Positions 1 to 5,882 are shown, counted from the first letter of the stretch. The stretch is 6,911 bases of DNA from Betaproteobacteria bacterium (GCA_019245555.1 JAFARH010000252.1:1-6911), one strand, 5' to 3'. A program made the numbers and translations. The notes: a model not told the origin generated them from the letters alone.

Positions 1-1323
1 CGTCGCACCAGGATTCGCCATCTGTACGCCCATCGCCGCGGGCAGGCCGAAGCCCATCGTGCCGAGGCCGCCTGAATTGATCCAACGGCGCGGCTTGTCG
101 AACTTGTAGAACTGCGCCGCCCACATCTGGTGCTGGCCGACGTCCGACGTGACGAAGGCGTCGCCCTTGGTGATCTCGTAGAGCTTCTCGAGCACGAACT
201 GCGGCTTGATGATCTTCGAGCTGCGGTCGTACTTGAGGCAATCCTTCGCGCGCCACTCCTCGATCTGGTTCCACCACGGCTTGATGTCGGTCTTCGGCGC
301 GCCGCGGAGGAGCTTGATCAGCTCTTCGAGCACGTCTGGGATGTTGCCGACGATCGGCACATCGACCTTGACCCGTTTCGAGATCGACGAAGGGTCGATA
401 TCGATGTGGATGATCTTGCGCGGATTCGACGCGAAGTGCGCCGGATTGCCGATGACGCGGTCGTCGAAGCGCGCGCCGATGGCGAGCAGCACGTCGGAGT
501 GCTGCATCGCGTTGTTGCATTCGTAGGTGCCGTGCATGCCCGGCATGCCGAGGAACTGCTTGTCCGTCGCAGGATACGAACCTAGGCCCATCAGCGTGTT
601 GGTGCATGGAAAGCCCGTGACCTTGACGAGCTCGCGCAGGAGCTCGGAGGAATCGGACAGGATCACGCCGCCGCCGGTGTAGATCATCGGCCGCTGCGCC
701 TCGGAGAGAAGCTGCACGGCCTTCCGGATCTGTCCGGCGTGACCCTTGCGCACCGGGTTGTACGAGCGCATCGAGACTGCTTCGGGATAGTGGAACTCCG
801 TGACCGCCGCAGTCACATCCTTGGGAATGTCGATGACGACCGGTCCAGGGCGGCCGGTCTTCGCAATGTGGAAAGCCTTCTTCATCGCGGACGCGAGATC
901 CTTGACGTCCTTCACCAGCATGTTGTGCTTCACGATAGGACGCGTGATGCCTACGGTGTCGCACTCCTGGAATGCGTCGAGTCCGATCGCGTGCGTGGGC
1001 ACCTGGCCGGTGATCACCACCACCGGGATCGAATCCATGTACGCGGTGGCGATGCCCGTCACCGCGTTGGTAACGCCTGGTCCCGAAGTGACCAGCGCCA
1101 CGCCGACCTTCTGCGAGGAGCGCGAGTAGCCATCAGCTGCGTGCACCGCGCCCTGCTCGTGGCGAACGAGCACGTGCTTCACCTTGTCTTGCTTGAAGAG
1201 CTCGTCGTAGATGAAGAGAACCGCGCCGCCCGGGTAGCCGAAGACGTACTCCACCGCCTCTTCCTGGAGACAGCGGACGACGATCTCTGCGCCGGAAAGA
1301 GCGCTGGCCTTTACACGGTCCAT
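1..1323 (-). CDS. ilvI: Acetolactate synthase (AHAS) large catalytic subunit, C-terminus cut by left edge
   Basis: Thiamine-diphosphate enzyme that condenses two pyruvates to 2-acetolactate, or pyruvate plus 2-ketobutyrate to acetohydroxybutyrate. This is the first common step of valine, isoleucine and leucine synthesis in the cytoplasm. My reverse-strand translation gives 441 uninterrupted residues starting [16 protein letters not shown]. It shows the N-terminal ThDP domain with FGYPGGAV (28-35), the catalytic glutamate in RHEQGA (Glu56), TSGPGVTN (79-86) and GQV (106-108). The central FAD domain includes ARFDDRV, and the start of the C-terminal ThDP domain includes [13 protein letters not shown] and [12 protein letters not shown]. 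The window ends just before the expected GDGSF cofactor motif. The family is usually about 570-600 residues, so roughly 130-150 are missing. The ATG start agrees with homologous N-termini, and an in-frame TAA lies six codons upstream. No strong Shine-Dalgarno is visible; an AAGG sits about 13 nt away. The small subunit (ilvH) and ilvC would be expected beyond the left edge. It is divergent from the sigma-factor operon. The symbol ilvB is used interchangeably. Confidence 0.96.
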   Translation of the reverse strand, partial: MDRVKASALSGAEIVVRCLQEEAVEYVFGYPGGAVLFIYDELFKQDKVKHVLVRHEQGAVHAADGYSRSSQKVGVALVTSGPGVTNAVTGIATAYMDSIPVVVITGQVPTHAIGLDAFQECDTVGITRPIVKHNMLVKDVKDLASAMKKAFHIAKTGRPGPVVIDIPKDVTAAVTEFHYPEAVSMRSYNPVRKGHAGQIRKAVQLLSEAQRPMIYTGGGVILSDSSELLRELVKVTGFPCTNTLMGLGSYPATDKQFLGMPGMHGTYECNNAMQHSDVLLAIGARFDDRVIGNPAHFASNPRKIIHIDIDPSSISKRVKVDVPIVGNIPDVLEELIKLLRGAPKTDIKPWWNQIEEWRAKDCLKYDRSSKIIKPQFVLEKLYEITKGDAFVTSDVGQHQMWAAQFYKFDKPRRWINSGGLGTMGFGLPAAMGVQMANPGAT

Positions 1324-1393
1324 GGCGGGCAAAAAACCTTAGAAACCATGATGGTAACATCGCGCGAACAACACCGCCCCGGCAGAGGGTCAT
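1324..1393. promoter_or_regulatory. Divergent intergenic region between ilvI and the sigma-factor gene
   Basis: These 70 bp separate the two divergent starts, so at least the ilvI promoter and probably the sigma-operon promoter must lie here or just inside the genes. The stretch 1331-1360 is clearly more AT-rich than its surroundings. It holds a short inverted repeat ACCAT-G-ATGGT at 1345-1355. TAACAT at 1355-1360 resembles a -10 hexamer on the plus strand at 4 of 6 positions, but no convincing -35 lies 16-18 bp upstream. I therefore do not call a specific promoter. That regulatory DNA lies here follows from gene orientation, not from a recognised motif. Confidence 0.45.
1384..1389 (+). promoter_or_regulatory. 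Shine-Dalgarno AGAGGG supporting the CTG start of the sigma gene
   Basis: AGAGGG lies four bases upstream of CTG at 1394; counted from the GAGG core the spacer is five. It is the only good ribosome-binding site in the region and supports the non-ATG start. The first in-frame ATG, at 1511, has no comparable motif near it. Confidence 0.5.
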
Positions 1394-1963
1394 CTGGCAT
1401 CGCGTAGCGAGCTTTCGGCGTTTCTGGAGGGCGTCGAGCGGCGCGCATTCAAGCAAGCGGTCTTCGCCGTCCGCGACGAGCAGGCCGCGCTCGACATCGT
1501 TCAGGACGCAATGTTGCGGCTGGCCGAAAAATACGGACACCGGCCCGCCGAGGAATTGCCGCTCCTCTTCCAGCGCATCGTGCAGAACGCGATCCGCGAC
1601 TATTACCGCAGGCAAAAGGTACGCTCGCTCTGGACGACGCTCCTTTCGTCGCTTTCGCCCGGGCGCAACGAAGACGAAGATCACGATCCGCTCGAGACTT
1701 ACGAGCCGCCGGGCGGCGAGGGAGCGCCGGCCGCGCCCAGCGCGCAACTCGAGCAAACTCAAGTCCTTGAAATCATTGAGCAAGAACTCGCAAAGCTACC
1801 CCCTCGTCAACGTGAAGCGTTCCTCATGCGTTATTGGGAGGAACTGGATGTTGCCGAAACGGCGCGCGTCATGGGTTGCTCGGAAGGCAGTGTGAAAACA
1901 CACTGCTCCCGGGCGACGCATGCGTTAGCCCTTGCGTTGAAGGCGCGGGGAGTTACGCTATGA
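1394..1963 (+). CDS. ECF-like RNA polymerase sigma factor, probable CTG start
   Basis: Directs RNA polymerase to a specific promoter set. From CTG the product is 189 residues, typical of ECF-type factors with sigma2 and sigma4 but no sigma3. Sigma2 spans about 18-77: AFKQAVFAVRDEQAALDIVQDAM, followed by LPLLFQRIVQNAIRDYYRRQK. A variable acidic linker runs about 85-120. Sigma4 spans about 125-180, with LAKLPPRQREAFLMRYWEEL and the helix-turn-helix VAETARVMGCSEGSVKTHCSRA. The first in-frame ATG (1511, residue 40) would delete the first half of sigma2. No ATG, GTG or TTG exists between the upstream in-frame TAA (1355) and 1511. CTG at 1394 has a Shine-Dalgarno and begins LASRSEL, matching homologues that I recall starting MASRSEL or MASPKEL, so I chose it. 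The alternative is a base error or mutation of ATG. It is the first gene of a four-gene cluster. Its regulon is not deducible here. Confidence 0.88.
   Translation: MASRSELSAFLEGVERRAFKQAVFAVRDEQAALDIVQDAMLRLAEKYGHRPAEELPLLFQRIVQNAIRDYYRRQKVRSLWTTLLSSLSPGRNEDEDHDPLETYEPPGGEGAPAAPSAQLEQTQVLEIIEQELAKLPPRQREAFLMRYWEELDVAETARVMGCSEGSVKTHCSRATHALALALKARGVTL
1887..1906. repeat. Perfect 8-bp inverted repeat with AAAA loop inside the sigma gene
   Basis: The arms GCAGTGTG and CACACTGC are exact reverse complements around AAAA. An additional G-U pair (1886/1907) is possible in RNA. The repeat falls in the codons for the recognition helix of region 4.2 (GSVKTHC). No T-run follows, so it is not a standard terminator. 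It could be a chance product of conserved codons, an mRNA hairpin or a protein-binding palindrome. Confidence 0.6.
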
Positions 1964-1982
1964 GGCACGTCAGACCGACACC

Positions 1983-2375
1983 ATGAACGAACTTCAATTC
2001 ACCCGCCGCATCCGGCACTACCTGGACCAGAGCACCCAGCTCGACGCGAACGTCGCGGAGAAGCTGCAGGCTGCCCGCAGCCTCGCGCTGTCGCGCCGGC
2101 GTCCAGAACCAGCGCCGGTCCTTGCCTGGGCGGACAGCACCTTCGGCAACGGCGAAGGCTGGGCGGGCCTCGGTTGGCAACTCGGGACTCGCGTCTTGCT
2201 GCCGGCAGCCGTGCTGATCGTCGCAGTCGCGGGCATCTACAACTGGCAGGAGAAGCAGCGCCTCGCCGAGATCGTCGAGATCGACTCGCAACTCCTCACC
2301 GACGACCTCCCGATCGATGCGTATCTCGATCAGGGTTTCGAGGCCTGGCTCAAGAAGCGCGCTGCGGAGCAGTGA
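1983..2375 (+). CDS. DUF3619 family single-TM protein, candidate sigma-factor partner
   Basis: A 130-residue protein that I assign to DUF3619 from its start (MNELQFTRRIRHYLDQST) and C-terminal motif (LLTDDLPIDAYLDQGFEAWL). The family has no established biochemical function that I know of. Residues 1-68 form a soluble, basic N-terminal part with R38-R40 and R70 before the membrane. One TM segment lies at about 69-88 (VLLPAAVLIVAVAGIYNW). Residues 89-130 form an acidic tail. By the positive-inside rule the N-terminus is cytoplasmic and the tail periplasmic. It starts 19 nt after the sigma-gene stop and its own stop overlaps the next ATG. Position and topology resemble a transmembrane anti-sigma factor; that role is inference, as I see no zinc-binding HxxxCxxC motif of the ZAS type. 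The start has only a distant GAGG (1962-1965), so translational coupling to the sigma gene is likely. Confidence 0.85.
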   Translation: MNELQFTRRIRHYLDQSTQLDANVAEKLQAARSLALSRRRPEPAPVLAWADSTFGNGEGWAGLGWQLGTRVLLPAAVLIVAVAGIYNWQEKQRLAEIVEIDSQLLTDDLPIDAYLDQGFEAWLKKRAAEQ

Positions 2376-2896
2376 TGCTGCGCGTCCTGCTCGCCACGTT
2401 GTCCCTCGTGATCGGCTTCGGGACTGCAGCGCAGCCCGTGGCCGAAGCGCCTAAGGACACGCCCAAAGAAGCGGGGAAGAAACCCGCGGCTGCGAAGCCC
2501 GCTGCAAAGGCGAAGGCAACGAAGCCCGGCGTGCGCCCAGCGTGGGCTGAGCTCACCACCGAGCAGCAACAGGTGCTCGCGCCGCTCAAGGCTGACTGGG
2601 ACTCCCTGGTGCCCGACCGCCGCCTGAAGTGGGTCGCGATCGCCAAGCGCTATCCGCGCATGAAGCAGGTGGAGCAGGAGCGCGTGCAGCGCCGCATGCA
2701 GATGTGGGCGGCGCTCTCGCCGGACCAGCGGCGCCAGGCGCGGGAGAACTACAAGCACCTCGCCAAGGCCCAGCGCCCTGCGCCGAACAACAAGGACCTG
2801 CGCCAGGCGTGGGCCGAGTACCAGGCGCTCTCTCCCTACGAGCGACAGAGCCTCGCGCCGCAGCCTTCCAACGACCCGCGCCGCCAGAAGCGCTAG
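2375..2896 (+). CDS. DUF3106 family secreted protein with LTxxQ-like motifs
   Basis: A 173-residue protein assigned to DUF3106 by its repeated W-x2-L-[ST]-x2-Q pattern; function unknown. Residues 1-19 are a signal peptide (LRVLLATLSLVIGFGTAA) with likely cleavage after Ala18 or Ala19, so the mature protein should be periplasmic. Residues 21-52 are a Lys/Ala/Pro-rich linker. The helical, strongly basic core spans about 55-162, with WAELTTEQQQVLAPL (57-71), DWDSLVPDRRLKWVAIAKRYP (74-94), WAALSPDQRRQARENY (111-126) and YQALSPYERQSLAP (149-162). The LTTEQ and LSPDQ segments recall the LTxxQ motif of CpxP/Spy-type periplasmic chaperone-sensors, but homology is not shown. The ATG overlaps the preceding TGA by one base (TGATG). 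GGAG at 2366-2369 sits five bases upstream, which favours this ATG over the adjacent GTG at 2372. It is third in the sigma operon. Confidence 0.87.
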   Translation: MLRVLLATLSLVIGFGTAAQPVAEAPKDTPKEAGKKPAAAKPAAKAKATKPGVRPAWAELTTEQQQVLAPLKADWDSLVPDRRLKWVAIAKRYPRMKQVEQERVQRRMQMWAALSPDQRRQARENYKHLAKAQRPAPNNKDLRQAWAEYQALSPYERQSLAPQPSNDPRRQKR

Positions 2897-2899
2897 GCC

Positions 2900-3289
2900 G
2901 TGACCCCGGGCCTCGGGCGGCGTCTCGCGGCCATGCTCTATGAAGCGTTCCTCGTCTTCGCGGTGGCGTTCTTCGCCGCCTGGATTTTCTTTTTCGCGAG
3001 CGGCGGCAGCGATGCCACGCGCGGCATCGTGCGCGCCGAGTTGCAGCTCTTCATCCTCGCGATGCTCGCCGCCTATTTCCTCTGGTGCTGGCTGCGCGGG
3101 GGGCAGACGCTCGCCATGCGCGCATGGCGCATCCGCCTGGTCGATGTCACGCCGGGCAAGGCGATCGCGCGGTTCCTGATCGCGGCCGCACTATTGCCGT
3201 TATCGATTCTCTGGGCGCTAGTGGATCGCGATCGCCAGTTCCTGCATGACCGTCTCGCCGGAACGCGTCTAGTCGACGCGCGGCGTTAA
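2900..3289 (+). CDS. RDD family membrane protein, GTG start
   Basis: A 129-residue inner-membrane protein of the RDD family (Arg and two Asp conserved). Three hydrophobic segments lie at about 14-33, 46-65 and 90-108. The family hallmarks are the N-terminal GRRLAAMLYEAF and the C-terminal RDRQFLHDRLAGTRLV, with conserved Asp117. The usual first Asp in TM1 is Glu15 here. The basic loop GGQTLAMRAWRIRLVD (68-83) is also typical. RDD proteins have no single function; some act in ion transport or envelope stress. The GTG start lies three bases after the DUF3106 stop, has no clear Shine-Dalgarno, and keeps the conserved Arg7-Arg8. The ATG at 2933 would lose them. Last gene of the operon; its TAA overlaps the TAA of the convergent kinase gene within TTAA. 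Confidence 0.88.
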   Translation: MTPGLGRRLAAMLYEAFLVFAVAFFAAWIFFFASGGSDATRGIVRAELQLFILAMLAAYFLWCWLRGGQTLAMRAWRIRLVDVTPGKAIARFLIAAALLPLSILWALVDRDRQFLHDRLAGTRLVDARR

Positions 3290-3301
3290 AGAGGCCGCGC
3301 G
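3277..3301. terminator. GC-rich hairpin at the convergent gene ends (possible bidirectional stem-loop)
   Basis: CGCGCGGC (3277-3284) and GCCGCGCG (3294-3301) are exact reverse complements around a 9-nt loop, which contains TTAA, the stop codons of both convergent genes. No T-run follows on either strand, so it does not fit a canonical intrinsic terminator. It may still act as a transcript-end stem-loop or a barrier to readthrough. The stem is part of the coding sequence of both genes. Confidence 0.4.
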
Positions 3302-5880
3302 ATCCGCAGCCCGACAGAGTTCATCCGCACGAACGGGATGAAGTAGGCGCGGCTCGCCGAGCGCACAGCGCTCGGATTCGATTCCCACGATCCGCCGCGC
3401 ACGAGACGCTGTCCGCAGTTGCCCACTTCCCATGCGCTGCCGTCGTTCGGCGCGCTGACGTATGTGTCGTTCAGGCAATCCTCGGTCCACTCGGCGACGT
3501 TGCCGTGCATGTCGTAGAGGCCGAACGCATTGGGCTTATAGCTCCCTACCGTTGCTGTCTTGCCAAGCTTCGTTCCCGTCGCGCCTCCGGCGTACGCGAA
3601 CGCGGCGTCGTAATTCGCCTGCTCGGGAGCGATGGCATTGCCGAAGGAGAACGGGCCTCCGTTGCCGGCGCGCGCCGCGAATTCCCACTCGGCCTCGGAG
3701 AGGAGGCGGTAGCCCTTGCCAGTCTTTTCCGCGAGCCATTTCACGTACTGCTTCGCGTCGTTCCACGACACGTTGATCACCGGGCGCTTGCCCTTACCCC
3801 AGCCGGTGTCGCCCGGATTCTCCTTGCAGCCGCCTTCGCGCACGCACATGGCCCACTCGTCGAAGGTGACCTCGAACTTGCCGACGGCGATCTGCTGCGT
3901 GATCGCGACGCGATGCTGCGGACCCTCGGTCGGCGCTCGGCCGGCTTCCGTGGCGGGAGATCCCATGTTGTAGCTGCCAAGCGGCAGGATCACCATCTCC
4001 GGGCAACCCTGGCAATCGCGGAATACGCGGCCAGGGCGCGTCGCCGCCGCTTTTTCTTCCTCGAGCTTTGCCAGCCGGGCACGCTCCGCGCTTTCCGCGG
4101 CGGCTCGGTCGGCGGCCTCTTTCTCCGCAGCCGCCTGCGCGACACGATCCCGCTCGGCTGCTTCCGCCGCATGTTTCTCTGCCAGCGCGAGCGCAGCCGC
4201 CGCAGCGGCGCGCTTCTCGTCCGCCGCCTTCGCATCGGCAGACTTTCTCGCCGTCAGCGCTTTCTCTTCCTCCAGCTTGGCGAGCTCCGCCTTCTTCAGC
4301 GCCAAGGCTGCCGCGGCCGCCTCCTTCTCGGCCTGCGCCTTTGCCGCTGCCATCCTCGTGGCTTCGGCTTTCTCGCGCGCGGCTTTCTCCGCCGCGGTTT
4401 CCTTCGCCGGCGGTTTCGCCGGCGCCGCGTGCTGCTCCACGGGCGCCTGTGCGATCGCTTTTTCCTCTTCCCGCTTCGGCGCCTCAACCAGCTTCGTGCC
4501 CTGGGCTGAGGCCTGCGCCTTTGGAGCCTCCGGCGTCGGCTTCCAGGCGAACCAACCGACTGCCCCGAGGACGGCAACCGCAACGCCGACCACGAGCATC
4601 ATCGGCATCGACGAGCGCTCCATTGGCGGAGGCGGCACGTCGTGCGCGGGTGCGATCCCCGTGGGCGGAACGGTGGAGTGCGGCTCCGTCTTTGTGGGCG
4701 GCGGCGTCAGCGCGATGGTTTGCGTGTACGCAGCCGCGGCGGCCGGTGCGGGCACCGGCGGGTTCGTGGGGGTCTGGACGATGGTCTGCGTGCCGGACAC
4801 CGTGGGCGCCTGCGTCACATCGGGACCGCCTCGCAGCTTGGCGATCTTGCGCTTGGCAAGCGCGGCGTAGATGCCGCTCGGGAACTGCTGGATGTAAAGC
4901 TCGAAGTCCTCGGGATCGTTGCCGTCCTTGATGGAGCGCCAGAACTCGAGCTCGGCTTCCTGCTGGCCCGGCCGCGCGGCCTGCGGGATGGTGCCCTTCT
5001 TCGGGATGATGGCGATCGTCTTGTCGGCGTCGTCTTCCTTCGGTCCTCCTTCCAGCCCGTGCTTTAGCGCCTGCGACAGCGCTCGCGCGGACTGGTAGCG
5101 CTTCGCCACGTCCTTGGCGAGCGCCTTCGAGACAATTTCATCCCAGACTGGAGACAGTGCCCGGTCGAGCGTCGAAGGCATCGTCGGCTCGTCCTGCATG
5201 ATCTTCTTCGCGACAGTCCACGCGCCGGCGCCGGTAAATGGCATTTCGCCGGTGAGGAACTGGTAGAGGATGATCCCCGCGGAGAAGACGTCGCTCCGCG
5301 CATCGACCGGTCGGCCCGCGATCTGCTCGGGCGACATGTAGGCCGGCGTGCCGACCATGCTGCCCGCCTGCGTCATGTGCGTGCCGGTGGCGTCCTGGAT
5401 ACGCGCCACGCCGAAGTCTGTGAGCTTCACCCGCTGCTCGGCGTCGAGCATGACGTTGCCGGGCTTCACGTCGCGATGAATGATGCCCGCCTTGTGCGCG
5501 AACTCGAGCGCCTCGCACAGCTCGCTCATGATGCGCACGGCGGTCTTCAGGTCGAAGCGCTCGTTGTCGTCGAAATAGGTCTTGAGCTCCTTGCCCTTTA
5601 TGAACTCCATGACGAGGTAGGCCATGTCGCCTTCCTCGCCGAAGTCATGAACCTGGACGACGTTCGGGTGGTTGAGCTTGCCGACGGCCTGGGCCTCGCG
5701 ACGGAAGCGCGCGGAGTAGTCCTTTGCCGTGCGCTCGTCCATGTGGCTCTTGAGGATCGTCTTGATGGCAACGTGGCGCCCGAGGTTCGGGTCGAACCCT
5801 TCGTAGACGACGCCCATCGCGCCCTTGCCGAGCACGCGATCGATGCGGTAACGCCCGAGTTTCTTTAGATCAATCGCCAC
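3286..5880 (-). CDS. Transmembrane Ser/Thr protein kinase with C-terminal SUMF1/FGE-like domain, GTG start
   Basis: An 864-residue Hanks-type kinase. The kinase domain spans about 11-272: P-loop GKGAMG (18-23), ATP-binding Lys40 in VAIK, Glu62, HRDVKPGN (135-142, catalytic Asp137), DFG (155-157), activation loop with Thr/Ser 164-178, and SPEQ (183-186). All catalytic residues are present, so it should be active. Residues 305-350 form a short helical motif (EFWRSIKDGNDPEDFELYI). A Thr/Pro-rich linker runs 355-420. One TM segment lies at about 425-446 (MPMMLVVGVAVAVLGAVGWFAW). An Ala/Lys/Glu coiled coil spans about 463-615, with LAKLEEEKA at 533 and 603. A SUMF1/FGE-like domain (616-864) shows MVILPLGSYNMGSP, LLSEAEWEFAARAG, FGLYDMHGNVAEW and LVRGGSW. 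Its active-site Cys pair is absent, so it is probably a binding or sensor module. The kinase should face the cytoplasm and the FGE-like domain the periplasm. GGGGAGG is 3-4 bases from the GTG. It starts 37 bp after lptG. Substrates are unknown. Confidence 0.95.
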   Translation of the reverse strand: MAIDLKKLGRYRIDRVLGKGAMGVVYEGFDPNLGRHVAIKTILKSHMDERTAKDYSARFRREAQAVGKLNHPNVVQVHDFGEEGDMAYLVMEFIKGKELKTYFDDNERFDLKTAVRIMSELCEALEFAHKAGIIHRDVKPGNVMLDAEQRVKLTDFGVARIQDATGTHMTQAGSMVGTPAYMSPEQIAGRPVDARSDVFSAGIILYQFLTGEMPFTGAGAWTVAKKIMQDEPTMPSTLDRALSPVWDEIVSKALAKDVAKRYQSARALSQALKHGLEGGPKEDDADKTIAIIPKKGTIPQAARPGQQEAELEFWRSIKDGNDPEDFELYIQQFPSGIYAALAKRKIAKLRGGPDVTQAPTVSGTQTIVQTPTNPPVPAPAAAAAYTQTIALTPPPTKTEPHSTVPPTGIAPAHDVPPPPMERSSMPMMLVVGVAVAVLGAVGWFAWKPTPEAPKAQASAQGTKLVEAPKREEEKAIAQAPVEQHAAPAKPPAKETAAEKAAREKAEATRMAAAKAQAEKEAAAAALALKKAELAKLEEEKALTARKSADAKAADEKRAAAAAALALAEKHAAEAAERDRVAQAAAEKEAADRAAAESAERARLAKLEEEKAAATRPGRVFRDCQGCPEMVILPLGSYNMGSPATEAGRAPTEGPQHRVAITQQIAVGKFEVTFDEWAMCVREGGCKENPGDTGWGKGKRPVINVSWNDAKQYVKWLAEKTGKGYRLLSEAEWEFAARAGNGGPFSFGNAIAPEQANYDAAFAYAGGATGTKLGKTATVGSYKPNAFGLYDMHGNVAEWTEDCLNDTYVSAPNDGSAWEVGNCGQRLVRGGSWESNPSAVRSASRAYFIPFVRMNSVGLRIARPL
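4405..4424. repeat. Duplicated palindromic octamer CGCCGGCG within the coiled-coil coding region
   Basis: CGCCGGCG occurs at 4405-4412 and 4417-4424, separated by GTTT. Because the octamer is its own reverse complement, the pair is both a direct and an inverted repeat and could fold into an 8-bp hairpin. It encodes the Pro/Ala/Lys stretch at about residues 486-492 of the kinase and is probably a by-product of low-complexity GC-rich coding. Confidence 0.4.
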
Positions 5881-5882
5881 AA

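Noticed and set aside
130..585. Plus-strand 151-codon open frame
   Set aside because: Antisense shadow of ilvI. It is rich in Arg, Asp, Leu and Val and resembles no family.
1332..1360. Candidate sigma70 promoter for the sigma operon using TAACAT as -10
   Set aside because: No matching -35 at 16-18 bp; a 4 of 6 match alone is too weak to call.
739..1407. Plus-strand 222-codon open frame
   Set aside because: It is antisense to ilvI, whose own frame is open throughout with clear AHAS motifs. The plus-strand product is Arg/His/Val-rich without domain sense, a typical shadow of GC-rich coding.
1133..1783. Minus-strand 216-codon frame spanning the ilvI start and running over the sigma gene; its part around 1360 begins [10 protein letters not shown] and looked like a possible leader peptide
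   Set aside because: The frame continues far into ilvI in a different reading frame. It has no run of branched-chain codons typical of ilv attenuators, and no terminator/antiterminator pair is visible.
1511..1963. ATG at 1511 as the sigma-factor start
   Set aside because: It removes the first half of conserved sigma2, and no Shine-Dalgarno is near it. CTG at 1394 fits family length and sequence better.
3505..4509. Plus-strand 334-codon open frame
   Set aside because: Antisense to the coiled-coil and FGE-like part of the kinase. Its Arg/Leu/Phe-rich product is the mirror of Ala/Lys/Glu codons.
4068..4931. Plus-strand 287-codon frame, very rich in Pro/Ala/Arg
   Set aside because: Antisense shadow of the low-complexity Ala/Lys/Glu region of the kinase; no domain or ribosome-binding support.
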